Source: Coleophoma eucalyptorum | Taxonomy: Eukaryota; Ascomycota; Leotiomycetes; Helotiales; Dermateaceae | Assembly (NCBI GenBank): GCA_026120035.1 | Contig: JALRME010000022.1 | Span: forward strand, 124,001 to 188,000 | Reading direction: 5' to 3' | Length of the DNA stretch: 64,000 nucleotides | Shown: positions 12,046-23,750 of the stretch, piece by piece | Layout of the letters: every line of letters begins with the position of its first letter | Numbering within the stretch: the first letter of the stretch is position 1 | Program-made: the position numbers and the translations under genes | The notes under the pieces: model-generated | The model's input: only the letters and a program-made list of their open reading frames with translations | Told to the model about the DNA's origin: nothing | The model's database searches: none

Positions 12046-13370
12046 GGAAATGTCGAAATCAAACTGGTTTGTGAAGAAAATACATGCCCCTGGCAGCAAG
12101 AACAGTGAATTTAAGAAGAAGAAGAAGAAGAAGAAGAGGAAGAAAATCAAATCGTATGCAACAGAAAGTAAAGTCCGATAAACAAATCGCGATTCCGACT
12201 TTCGCATCCATCATCGGTGAAGCTACATCCCGTGTGTCGCGGACTTAAACCCTTGCCTCCGGAAAAAAGCCCAATGCCCCCCACAGGGTAGCATGATGGT
12301 CGGCTCGAAAAGCGCAAGCAGTACCGGCGATGATCTCTTCTTGCTTAGCGTTCGTTGCCTATAGGCCTGTAGTTATGCATATTTATCGAAGATAGGCATA
12401 TGCTGCTGCTAATTGCCCAATAGTCGCTTCCTTACTCGTTAGCGTATGACGGCACTTATAGTCGAGTTTGTCGTCGTCCGATCCACCCAATGGCTAACAT
12501 CCTGATGCTTTTGGTCACGCGAGAATATACTTGGATTCATGTGACCTCACTTCCCCTGCTTTATTTGTGTCAGTCCTGAATCATGTAACTTAAGGCTTGC
12601 TCTGGTGGGGTTAGTAATAGCTTACTTATGTTCCTACCTACCTACACCTACTCAGGCTCAGGTTCTACAGTGCGACACTAAGCGAGCTACCTCAGGGGCA
12701 AATTTTACCTTTTGTCCCTAGCCGACGGATGCCAAGAACGCTGTAGGCTCATGATATCAATCTCAGAAAACATACTTGAAAGCTAATCTTTGCGCTGCAT
12801 TTTGCAGCAGAAAACTATACTGAGGGAAGTTGTTCGCAATCTCGCGCCATCAAGGCCCGTGCATTTGTCTTATTCTTCTCTTTACAATAGCTCGCTTTCT
12901 GCCCATGCAGCAAAATTCGTGTCTATTTTGCATGGTATGCCGTTGTTGACGATCTTACTATCTCGTGCTAGGCAGCTCGACCAAGGGACTGGAGCCTGTT
13001 GTATTTTTACTGCTATTTCATATTCTAGACAACTCTAGCACTGGGTATTGGCTGTGCGCCGCCAAAGTTGGGTCTTTCGCAATGGATTCAAGGTTGCGCT
13101 GAGAACCATCTATTATTGGGAATGACTCTGATCATAAACTCAGCAATTTAAATTTCCGACGTTGTCTACCAATCTAAGCCATAGAAAACTGTTTGTCTGT
13201 GAAGAGGAAAACCGATTAAGTCCTTCTAGTGGGTGCTGCGTAGACTTCTAACCTTATTAACAAAAGCAACAATAACTAATAAGCGTATCCGAGAGCGCTA
13301 TTCCTCAATATTTGCAAGAGAACAGCACAAGAAAATATAAGAAGGGGGGCGAGAGAAGTCGAGCTATTGC
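12046..13370. promoter_or_regulatory. Upstream region of the second MFS gene
   Basis: 1.3 kb between tandem MFS genes. It contains an AAG repeat about 70 bp upstream of the ATG at 12045, probably in the leader. The rest is AT-rich, with no frame I can support. It should hold the promoter of the 10204-12045 gene and the 3' end of the 13371 gene. Confidence 0.5.
12113..12136. repeat. (AAG)n microsatellite
   Basis: Eight AAG units in the presumed 5' leader of the MFS gene starting at 12045, on the opposite strand. Confidence 0.95.
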
Positions 13371-15253
13371 TCAAACAGCACCGGAAATATCGGCTCCTTT
13401 CAAGTTCTTCCAAGGCCACTTGCTGCCGAACGCTACGAAGACACTGATACCAACACTCGCAATGGCGATGGCATAAGAGACTTTGAGACCGTCCATGTAT
13501 GCTGCTATGATCCCCGGGATAATGTCAGCTGAGAAGGTCTTTCTGAGCTCTGTAACACCGGTGGCGGCGACGACTGCAGGGGAAATACTTGGGGCTGTGA
13601 CAGTCAGGCGCTGGAGGAGAATATTTGTAAAGGCAACCTGTCCTGCTGAGACGTAGAAAGCGCCTCCGATGGTTTGCGCGAATAGGATCATGGCTGTCGC
13701 CGATGACAGGTCGGCAGGTGTTGATACAGCTTGAGCAGAGATGACCGGGATCTGGAGGGCAAAGCCAAGTCCCAGTCCTGTTAGCGCTTGATATCCAATC
13801 CATTGCGAAGAGGTTGATGTTGGACTGAGGGTATAAATAAGCCCCGATCCGATCGTGGCAAGTACTGAACCAATGATCAGGAATGGTACAAAGTGACCGT
13901 AAGCCGAGACTAATCCTCCTGAGATGATGGTTGCGATGGTACACCCTAGGATCAAGGGAATATTTCGAAGACCGCTATCGGAAGCTGATATACCGCTCAC
14001 GGCCTGGAAGTAAATTGGAAGGTAGTATAATAGCAGGAAGAAGGCTCCGGCAAGGAAAAAGATGAAGAGCATGCCAATAGCGATAGTGCGATCCTTCAAC
14101 AAGCGAGGAACAATCATGGCTCGTTCATCTTGATACCATTCCACGACGACGAAAAGAGCCACAATGAGGACGAAGCCGACGAGAGTGCCAATTACATTAG
14201 GATCCGACCACTTCTTCGATTGACCTCCCCACTGCAGGGCGAGAATATAACAGACGACAGCTGCCATGATGACGAAGGCGCCCGGAAGATCCATTTGTAA
14301 AACTTTCTCTTTCCAGGAGGCCTTCTCAGGTACGGCCCTTGCTGGGGTCGTGAAGAATAGAAGAATGATTCCGGCGGAGATGCCACCAATTGGAAGGCTA
14401 CAATGAAGTCAGCATAGGCACATTAAATCATATTTTATAGAGACAAAGCTTACTTGATATAGAAGCACCATCTCCAAGTCACTTTTTCTGCAAAGACTCC
14501 TCCAAGCAGTGGACCAACAACGCTTGCAATTCCATATGATGCTCCAAGTAGACCAGTAAATGCCGCTCGTTGATTCGGTCGTGCTGCAAAGGCGATGATA
14601 GTATATGACCCACTCGCAATACCAGCTCCTCCAAGGCCAGCTATAGCTCGACCAACAATCAATGCCGTGCTATTAGGCGCAACACCTAGGGAAGATGTCA
14701 GTGACCGTATAATACCATGGAATGTCTGTGAACTTACCGCAAATAAGACTGCCCAGTTCGAAGATGAAGATAGAGATCATGAAGGTTATCTTCAAGGGAA
14801 AGTACTTGTAGGCTTTGCCCCAGGTTGATTGAAAGGCCCCCACGGTCAGGAAGAAAGCCGCACCATACCATCCGACCAAGTCGAGCCCGTGAAACTCATC
14901 CGTAATTTTGGGTATAGCGGTAGCGACGATCGTCATATCAAGAGAAACCTGGGAAGACATCAGCATCCATATATCTCTTGTAGAGGACCAGAACTTACCA
15001 GAAAGATACTGAGTATCAGAGCAATGACAATGAATATCATGCGTGTAGAATCAGGATAGTCCTCATTGCTCTCATCAGTGTCGACTTTCGGTAGTCCTTC
15101 ATGCAATGTTTCATCCTTGCTTGCTGTAGAAAGACGACCAGAGGCATTCACACTGTCGTCGAGTTCTGCCTTGGCATCGCGTATTGAAGATGGCCTGCTT
15201 AGTTCAAGCTCAGAATTCTCCCCATCCCTCAATGTTCCTGTCGTAGAATCCAT
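13371..15253 (-). CDS. MFS efflux pump, DHA2 family (14 TM)
   Basis: Four exons (15253-14999, 14948-14738, 14685-14454, 14397-13371) with introns of 50, 52 and 56 bp give 574 aa. An acidic N-tail of about 75 residues is followed by about 14 hydrophobic segments. Family hallmarks are [13 protein letters not shown] in TM1, [12 protein letters not shown], the antiporter-type segment [27 protein letters not shown], and [13 protein letters not shown]. This is the fungal DHA2 group that includes secondary-metabolite and toxin efflux pumps as well as general drug pumps. Acting as a proton-coupled exporter at the plasma membrane is the expected role. No biosynthetic gene adjoins it, so a metabolite cannot be assigned. 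Confidence 0.95.
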
Positions 15254-16640
15254 TGGATGTTGTTGCGTTGATGGTTTGAAAGAAGAAAAGGGATTTGTGT
15301 TGATGGCTTCTCAGAGAGGGAGAGACATAGGAGGCAGACACAGAACTTATAGCTTTTGGACTACGAATATATGAGAAAGTTGGGGAGCAGGGCAGAGACT
15401 CCACTAGCTCGTCTCACGCACGGCAGCTGTTATCACTATCATGGGTCACCTTTACGAAAACGTATGGGAGAAAGAGCAATCAGCCATAGAAGGGCCGGGC
15501 CAAGCCCGGAAATCAGACTCATGGAAGACTCATTTGAGCTCTTAGGCCAATACAGAGACGTGCTTACACAGGCAGCACATAGGCTTTTCGCGTCATAGCA
15601 ACAACATAACCATGTTTGGAGATTGTATCTGAATAAAGTCCGGTACTCCGCCGAAGTAGACGGGACGTCTTCAGTGTTGCACGGTTGTCGCGAAATAGGT
15701 TCAGGTAAGAAAATCTCCATGTTATGTCCGCTAACGCCAACCATTGACCGAGGATGGTTTGCGGCAAACCTTACGATCATGATGAAGAATGAGTCGAAGT
15801 CGCAGCTACTAGCTTGCGAGAGATCAGATGTCCGCGACTCGGCGGAATCAGATTTTAGGCGACACGCGGGATGCAATGCGGCCGCCTTCCTTACTTTCTT
15901 GGAGAATTGCTGACCGAGAGATCAGATGTCCGCGACTCGGCGGAATCAGATTTTGCCTTCCTTACTTTCTTGGAGAATTGCTGACCGAGCTGATCCGAAG
16001 GTTCAAGAACGACATGGAACGGCGTGGAAGCAGGAGAGAAGGGAAGAGAGAGATAAAGAAGCAAGTAAAAAATGAGAGAAAGAGGAAAGGGTTGGGTGGT
16101 GTGCAGCTTGATGACTGTGACACAAGGACTACTTCGGGCCGCCGTCTTGCGAATCCCCAACCCTCTCTCGTAAAGAGTAAGAAAGGGTCTTAATCCAGAA
16201 GGTAATATGCTCAGGACCTATCAAATAGAAGAAAACATGGACACTGTTCAAATGTTCATTGCTTACTGCATTGTACACAGTCTGATAAGCGCCATTGAAG
16301 TCTGATACCTCTCGGTGGTCGAGAGGCTCCGTTCTCAATTGGGATATCTCGTTTCCTATCTAATGATTTCCGCATATAAAGCTTATTGGAAAGTACTACT
16401 TCTCCAGACCCAGCTTCATTGCCTGAATAAGCACTTTCTGATATGACGTTGTTTATGAACAGTGCAAACCGTCTTCTAGATCAACAGTGGAAGTACACCC
16501 AATAAACCACTGCTGGGGGCATGTTTTCTTTAACTGGAAGAAGGGTGTACATTTGGATAAACAACTAGAGACTATTTAGAGTATGTCCCTAATCTGCAAC
16601 AGCCCCTTTGAAATCTTATGTACATCGATGAAAGAATGTA
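15254..16640. promoter_or_regulatory. Upstream region of the DHA2 gene, with tandem duplication
   Basis: 1.4 kb between tandem MFS genes. It holds a 98-bp tandem duplication (15817-15989). Frames up to 145 aa occur but have no recognisable protein features. The promoter of the 13371-15253 gene must lie here. Confidence 0.5.
15817..15989. repeat. 98-bp tandem duplication with 27-bp length difference
   Basis: A 40-bp block starting CGAGAGATCAGATGTCC occurs at 15817-15856 and again at 15915-15954 without mismatch. A 35-bp block ending TTGCTGACCGAG occurs at 15884-15918 and 15955-15989. In the first copy the two blocks are separated by 27 bp (15857-15883, GC-rich, reaching into a NotI-type GCGGCCGC). 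In the second they abut. This is a recent tandem duplication followed by a 27-bp insertion or deletion. Confidence 0.95.
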
Positions 16641-18244
16641 TCAAACAGCTGGCAAGCCTTGATCCGTCCCAGCAACATTGCTACCGGTTCCTTTGCTCTT
16701 ATTCCATCGGCCCCCTTTACGCTCGGTAATTAACCCTCCTGTGTAGAAAAAAGCAGGAACTAGTCCAGCAATGCTGAAGAGACCTAGGCTCCAGGCCATA
16801 GTGCCCCAGCCAGCCTTATCGCGAACATAACCTGCCCAGATTGGACCGATGAGTGTGCCGGCTGCAAATGCGGTGATGAACAAGCTGTATGCTTGTGCAT
16901 ATGCTCCATTAGCACCAAAAATTCCAGGATTTGCCTGCTCCTTCGCATCCACTAGATATGTGATCTCGGCCATCAGAGGCGGCATAACGAATGTGAGACC
17001 AACTCCTATCAAGGCTAATAGCGAGCACAGCAAGACCTTCTGCTTCAAGGTGTTCTCGGTGACTAGACGGAGTAGAATCCAGAATGGAACCACGAAGGCG
17101 AACCCTCCAACTACGAGCCACCTCGGTCCGTATCGGTCAGAAATAGCACCTATCAGAGGCGAGATGAAACTTGGAACGAGCAAAGCAAGAAAGACAAGTC
17201 CGGCGCCGATAGAGTTCCAGTGAAAAGTCTCTTGCACAAATAGAGGAACCACCGAATCGAAAGCAACCATCAATGTGCTTTGGACGACACAGCACCACAA
17301 CGCAGATACGAGACGTTTCGAAGTAAGAAGTGTAAATATGGGTGGATATTTGCTGGAGCGAGGAGCAGGTGCCCGTTGTTCTTGCGAGCTACCTTCAGGA
17401 CTTCCAATCCTTTCAGATGAGATATCGCCCCCAGGAGGCGTCTTTTCTCCATCCCTTGTGACGGTGGGAGACGACCGTTCTGACTGTGACGGTGTCGCTG
17501 TCGAAGCATCACCATCAAACCAGTCGTCCCATTGTGCGGCAATTTTCTTCTCGATCAAAAACAGTCTCAACACAATGTCGAGAAAAATGAGGCCAAAGGC
17601 CATATAGAAAACTGCATAGTAGCCGGCTCGGTCATATACAACGCCTCCCAGCAATGGGGCTAAGAGATACGCAATCGTCATGCTCAAGCTGACCCAGCCG
17701 AGGGTTTGACCTATCTCTTTGGAGCCGACAGTGTCGACCAAAAGGGCTTGCCCTACAGTCCATACGACCGCAGCAGACAAGCCCTGCAGGATGCGGCCCA
17801 GAATGAGAAGCGCAACAGACCTCGCAAGACATAAAAGTATGGTCGATCCCATGAGAACGACCAAACCCATTAGTAGTGGCCATCGCCTTGATTGTGATCT
17901 ATCAGCGTACCAGCCAATCAGTGGAGCAAGAGCCAGCAGAGCGGCTCCGTAGACGGCAAGAAGTATCGAAACCCATGATTGAACGTCAGATGCAGCAACA
18001 CCCGACCTTTCTGACAGCGCAAAGGGAACGACTGGAACAATTATGCCATCTGTTGTCCTGCATTAGCGTTGAAATGTTAAAAAGAAACCCCAGGCCTCCA
18101 CGTACATATGAAGATATCTGTAAAAACGGCTATGCAAATGGTGCTAATGATAAATGCCTTTGAGCTGCGAAGTTTGAGGAGGTACGGAGGCGGTGACGTT
18201 GAATCCACTCGCTTCTGGTACAGAAAGCTTGCAAGCCGCCCCAT
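16641..18244 (-). CDS. MFS transporter, VMAT-like DHA1 group
   Basis: Two exons (18244-18106 and 18049-16641) with a 56-bp intron give 515 aa. The N-terminus reads into a first membrane segment ending IAVFTDIFIYGIIVPVVPFAL, split by the intron within TAT. This D-x-FIYG-x-IVPxxPF pattern, motif A (GWYADRSQSRRWPLL), GRILQGLSAAVVWTVGQALL and APLLGGVVYDRAGY match fungal MFS proteins related to vesicular amine transporters. A long Ser/Pro-rich central loop separates the two six-helix halves. It is the last and most upstream of the four tandem MFS genes. Drug or metabolite export is likely; the substrate is unknown. Confidence 0.92.
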
Positions 18245-20045
18245 ATTGGATGCCGTCGACCTCCTTGCTTCCTCGGCAGGAGAGAGATTCTCTTTATAGT
18301 ACTACGTATTGCATTATAAATCTATAGCAAGAGCCTGCAATTTTGAGGGAGCTGACGGTATTCAGGCAATAACCATCAGAAGATGGGATGGATATCCAAT
18401 AGCCAACTCGTAAGGATCCCGCGGGCCCCGAATCCGTGGCAACAGTATCAAAGCATCCGGGTTCACGTGATCAACAAATTCAACTATTTCGATTCATTTT
18501 TCTACCTTCTTTTCTCATTGACAATGACGTTTCTTATATCTACCTGATCGCTGGATCCACTAGACGTTTCAACTTGGAGTTTCTGTTCGCAAGATCAACC
18601 TGTTCTTTTATTAAACACAATGCCTCCCGAAATACTCGGGTATCTCGGGCTCCTCGGGCCCATCGGGCTCCCTCGATCCGACTCCTTTGACAACTAGTGT
18701 CTCGTCCCGGCCATGCAACAGCTGGAGAAATAAGTAACAGAATTGACGCTGATGTTGTCAATATAGGCTTACGAGCTTCCTGAGCGCTCAAAGAAAGTCC
18801 TTGCGCGATGGGACAACTGTCGACAATCGTTTTGCACTTGCTTGTCACTTTGACACATTCTTGGCGTAAGGCACAGTCATCTCTAGTTGCGCAACGCTCT
18901 GAGAAACAAGTAGGTTCTTAAACGTCTGAATCAGATCTCACGCGATCGCATTTTTTCAACTATTTTTCGGGGACTTCGAGCGCCTTACTGTAATTACACA
19001 CGATCGATTGGGCTCTGCGATGCAAGGATCGTCGACCACATAGCTTCAGCGCACACATGTATTACGTTTTGCATTTCACAGCATTAGGATGGCTGGATGC
19101 TCAACATGTTGCTGTTCGGCATGCAGCTCACTTCCCCCCGCCGCCGCCCGGCTGCTATGGTGTTTAATTAGGACAACAACCCAAGGGGCTCTGTATAATT
19201 CAAACCCAGGGCTCTAATAAATTTTTGGGTCGCAAATCTGATGCGAAAGCCCATTCCAGGAATTCCTTAGACAATCTACTAATTGGTAAGGTTCTCGATG
19301 AGGGGTAAATGTGTTGAACTGCAGAGCCTCATCTCATCAAGCGCATCTCAATCGACTCTAGCCTTACTCCGTAATCGGCTAATACATGGTTCATCTTGAT
19401 TACACCCAAACCTCTGTATGACGCAGGGCCGGATGATCTCATCCACTGGTCGGAAGCCCTTGTTCCACAAGTGTGCTTTCTGCAACAGCGTTGTCTGCAT
19501 GCAAGCAGAATCCAAATCAAACCTGGATCGACGACACCAGTTGCGGCTCAACATATCTGAGAAGGGTGCATGCTGGATTACGAGCTAGCATGTCCCGCGG
19601 TAAGATTTCAATTAATGATTATCCGAGTGGGCTGTGCAAACCCAGTTCGCAACGTGAGGCTCTGCGAGTGTATTGCAGCCATCGAAAGCCCATGGCGCCA
19701 TGATTGGCCTATTAATATTAGCTTGTAACGTACATGTTAAGAATATGATGAGTAGCCCGTCTCCGTGCCCATGTCAAATTCGAAGCCTTACTGCTTAGAT
19801 CCTACTTCATTTCCACTGGCTCTATCCCTTCACACGCGGATGTGGATGCGGCTCTGCTATAGTCAGACATAGTTGGGTATATAATGAAATGTCGGGACTG
19901 AATTATCAGATTTGACGTGTTAGTGGTCCCAGAACTAAACATCTACAATGCCATAACAAAGGTCGGTTGTCTCCCCTTTTTTTTCGTATGACGATTACAA
20001 CTAACGCATTAAATATAGAGCCATACTTTGCTTGTTGTCGAGGTC
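18245..20045. other. Divergent intergenic region without a supported gene
   Basis: 1.8 kb between the MFS gene starting at 18244 (-) and the F-box gene starting at 20046 (+). A short run of TCGGGCTCC-like repeats occurs near 18640-18680. A 102-aa minus-strand frame (18540-18848) is unrecognised. Promoters of both flanking genes are expected here. Confidence 0.5.
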
Positions 20046-22158
20046 ATGGTCCATTTGCCTAGGTTGCCCTACGAAGTGTTGGCGAGCATTGTGGCACGTC
20101 TTGAATTCGATGATGCCTTCAATCTTGGGCGCACCTGCAAAGAGCTTCAGTATATTCTCAAAGAAGAGAGTATCTGTAAAGCAGTCCTTCAGGTGAGACA
20201 TTTGAGACATGGCGGATACGAGGTTTGCTGACGCACATCGCGACAAGTCTAAATACAGGTACTCTAGAGAAGCCGTTTGTGCTGCCGCATCAGGAAATCA
20301 TGCATCAGCTCTGCGCAGGTTGGCTAAGCGGCGTGAAGCCTTTGCCACAGCTGAACCCTTCACAGTGGCAATACTCGGCTTCGCCGATGCTTTTCTTTAT
20401 TGCAATGGCCTCCTTTGTTACACACTGGATGACACAGTCAGAATTTTAGATGTCCATAATGGGAGCGACACAGAAGTTGTTGTCAAAATCTCAGAGCTTT
20501 TGATGCATGAGTTACCAGAGACTGAAAGTAACAACAGAGGCAGGTTTAAACTCCTCTATTATGCCGATAATATTGTAGCATGCCTCTATATTTCAAACGG
20601 CATAGATGAGACTGCGTACTTGGTTACTTTCGACCTCAAACTAGGAACAATTAAATTTGTCAAAGACTTAGATTCGACCGAGAAGATCTTTGTACGTCAC
20701 AACGCCCACTTTCTTTATGTTGGGACCCATTCAGAATTAGGAACAGATGGGTACAAGAAATGGATTATTCGGGGCTATGAATTTGAAAAGCGCAAATGGT
20801 TTGACCATAAAATTTACTTGCCAGACTTGGTCGGCTCAGAGATTGGTCAGACTGTATGCTTTGAAATTCACGGAAGCTTCTTTTACGCCTTATCGAATCA
20901 AACCTCATTTGAGGTCGAAGAGATTGATTGGACCTCCTTTTACCACTGTGTACGATTTCCTCTCGATTCTCCGTGCTTAGCATTGCTAGAGATTACCGAA
21001 GATGAAAATATGTGGCGACGCCAACATCAAGAAGGTCCTATCGATGACCGATGGACAAGTCTATCTATGCACGTTGACGAATGTACAGGAGAATTGGAAA
21101 TTGTGGAGTGCCGCAAGGAATGGAAACTTGGATCAAGTAAAAGCCAGCGGACTTGCTACACGACCCCGATCAGATTTTTTGGGGATGAGGAGGAAGAGTG
21201 CGCAGAATGCTCCAATTTGTCCTCCCAGTCTACCTTCCCTGCGTCAGAATTTTCTGTCTCTGATCCCTTATCGAGTGCTGACTCCAGCCAAGACTCTTCA
21301 ACATACCCAGGAATGGAGATTAAGCGATCTAATTTCCCTGATGAACGTCTTGCATTGCTTATAGACAAGGACGATAATTCGCATTATATCTACCCTCCAG
21401 CACGTCTTCCACAGAGGACTCACCCTATAGATGATGGTCCCAGCATGCCGACCCTTGCAAGAAGTCGTCTACGATACTACGATACTGCAACGAGCACTTT
21501 TCTAGATCTCGTTGATGATCCATCACCAACAAGTGCACATATAAAACAGCGAATTACACTACGCGCTGGCACCCGCAACCCAAAGGCTGTTTTACGGCAT
21601 GACGCTCCCATTGTAGAACATGGCATAATCAGAGATGCTTCGGATCATCTTCCTACGGCTTTAGAAGAGCTCTACGACCACCGACCTATTAGTTCCTGGC
21701 CCAAAGAGGACAGCCAAGCAGGGCTAGGTATAACTACCGAAGCACTGGATAATCTTCTCAACCCGCCCACCTTTCTTGGAAATGTCGAGGGCACAGCCGA
21801 CGAGAGGTCTGTGGTCTACATTACTGGGGGAGGAAGCACATCTCGTGGCCTGAAAGCTATTGTGCTAATCAGTTTTGATCCCGCAATAAAATTGGCGGGG
21901 CTGAAGACGTGGAGCAATGGCGACCAACCAGCAAAGGGTGTTGGAGAAGGGCCGCATATTGACGGCAGAGCGACAGGTAGCTATATGGAGGATATGGAGA
22001 CGACTACTTCTGGTCACAAGGGTAAGGGCAAACAGAAAGCGTGGCAAGCCTCGGCTGAAGAGGGTTCACAGCAGCCTGAGCAGGTCACCTGTAGCTGGCT
22101 TACTACGGAAAGAGCTATGTACCAGGCTATTAACGTAGCACATTGGCTTGGAACTTAA
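20046..22158 (+). CDS. F-box domain protein
   Basis: Two exons (20046-20192 and 20248-22158) with a 55-bp intron give 685 aa. The start is the ATG at 20046; the frame upstream begins only at TTG. The N-terminus (LPRLPYEVLASIVARLEFDDAFNLGRTCKEL, residues about 4-35, described here in two overlapping parts) is an F-box: LPYEVLASI then DDAFNLGRTCKEL. Splicing restores a continuous stretch SGNHASALRRLAKRREAFATA, leading into a repeat-poor region (AILGFADAFLYCNGLLCYTL) that resembles the beta-propeller-like part of fungal F-box proteins. Residues about 340-410 are acidic and Ser-rich. The expected role is substrate receptor of an SCF ubiquitin ligase. The target is unknown. Confidence 0.82.
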
Positions 22159-23750
22159 CGTATGGCGTTTTGTGTTCCTAGGTTCTCTCTATACGAGTGC
22201 CAAAGCTGCTGAAAACCAGCTTAGTCAAGTATAATCAAGTGCAATCCCATGTCTTCGTCTAGTGCACCTTTCCGCAAATCGGCGAACTCCCCCTTTCCCC
22301 CTTCCCAACAAGTCCTTGCTTAGAAAATAAGCGATAGAATCAGCCATCTCCCAGTCCCCTGGGATCAAAACTGGTCTCGTGATACTTTCCACTGGCAGGT
22401 TCCCCATTGAGCGTATCTGTCAGTGAATCTATGAACTGCTATTCTTTCAGTAAGCAGGAATGCAAAATGCCGCATTGTGGGATTCGTGTGTGGCTGCAGT
22501 AACTTATGCAAAGGAATTCACACGAGGCGAACTCGTACAAGGGAGTAAAAGGCCTACGAAGTAGACTTATTACAGAAAGCTCCCCCGGGAAAAGTCCTAG
22601 AGAACAGTGGGAAAACATGGGCCTACGTCGCCTCCTCAAATTACCAATGCTGTAATAGGAAATTAATGGCTTCCCTGTCCAAGCTGATATAATGCACATG
22701 CATACATGTAATGAACCTTTTTTCTTACGGCGCGGCCATATTATATAACTCATCTCATGCATGCATGCGCCATCCGATACTCACCCTCCACAATACCGTT
22801 AAGGTAGTTAATTAGCTGAACCTCTCTCGAGCTATATTGGCACGCCTATTATATCGGATGAGTGAGCGAGTAATATACAAGCCGAATACAGCTCTGAACA
22901 ACCAAGGCTGTACTCGAAGTCCTATGATTAACCAATGCCATTCGTTCATCGCCTATACCAAAAGCCACTCCGTCAGGATTTGTGGTTCTCACCGAGTACC
23001 AACCCCGCTCCCACTTCAATGATTCCATCTTCCCAAGATAATTCAGATACGGTAAAAGCCCTTGCGAGGCCCAAAATATCCCTGCATGGTCTTCCCTTGA
23101 TAGAGGCTGTTGGCCCGATGACGAAGGAGAGATTAGGTAGGGGTGTATATTTCCAACCTTTTCAAGAGACGTGCAGACAAGAATATGCAAGGATATCGAT
23201 GAGGCTCAACTAGACGGTTTTAACCCAGGGGCGCACCATCTCTAGGATATCATGTACCCCACTTTGCCTCGGATTAGGCAAACTTTAACACCAGGCCCAA
23301 GGCTATAAATTTAGGAGGTTGGGTTCACAAGGAAGGCTGGCAAGGAATTGGGAAGTGGCTGCTTAACAACGCGGCTAGTGGTGGAGGTTCAAGTCTGCCT
23401 TGGGGCTCTGTATTGCGTTAATACCCACCAAGGTATCTGCAGATTTGCCCAGCTTTAGTGTAATAAATGGGGATTCTGCGTAACAAGGTTGCAGGACTAT
23501 GGTGTACGGTGTTAGACTATGTTGATTACACACATATAGGATGTGTGGTATTGATTTAGTAGTGTAGTATAATCTTCCAGCCTTGCCTTAACCCCCTTTC
23601 ACTCCGATTCAATGCATCTATCCCCAACGAACAACTTCATCTCCTCTGCACGCCCTGCCATTCTCCAAGCTTGTGATTATTGAGAAGGGTTGAGGAAGAA
23701 GCGAAGAGGGTTGTTTGGTTTATCTGCCTGGATCCACATCCACGCAGCTA
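22159..23750. other. Convergent intergenic region
   Basis: 1.6 kb between the 3' ends of the F-box gene (+) and the Rvs167 gene (-). Frames up to 113 aa (for example 22849-23190 on the minus strand) have no recognisable features. I see nothing else in it. Confidence 0.5.

Noticed and set aside
12046..12207. N-terminal extension of the second MFS gene from the ATG at 12207
   Set aside because: It would add a poly-Phe stretch encoded by a microsatellite. The ATG at 12045 gives the expected hydrophilic N-tail.
15439..15876. 145-aa minus-strand frame
   Set aside because: It overlaps the tandem duplication and promoter region, and the sequence shows no conserved-looking block.
6859..18244. Secondary-metabolite gene cluster around the transporters
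   Set aside because: No synthase, cyclase, P450 or tailoring enzyme is present between or beside the four pumps.
18540..18848. 102-aa minus-strand frame considered as a gene fragment
   Set aside because: Some segments look protein-like, but no start, splice sites or family could be supported.
22849..23190. 113-aa minus-strand frame in convergent intergenic sequence
   Set aside because: No domain, no neighbouring exon, and stops on both sides.
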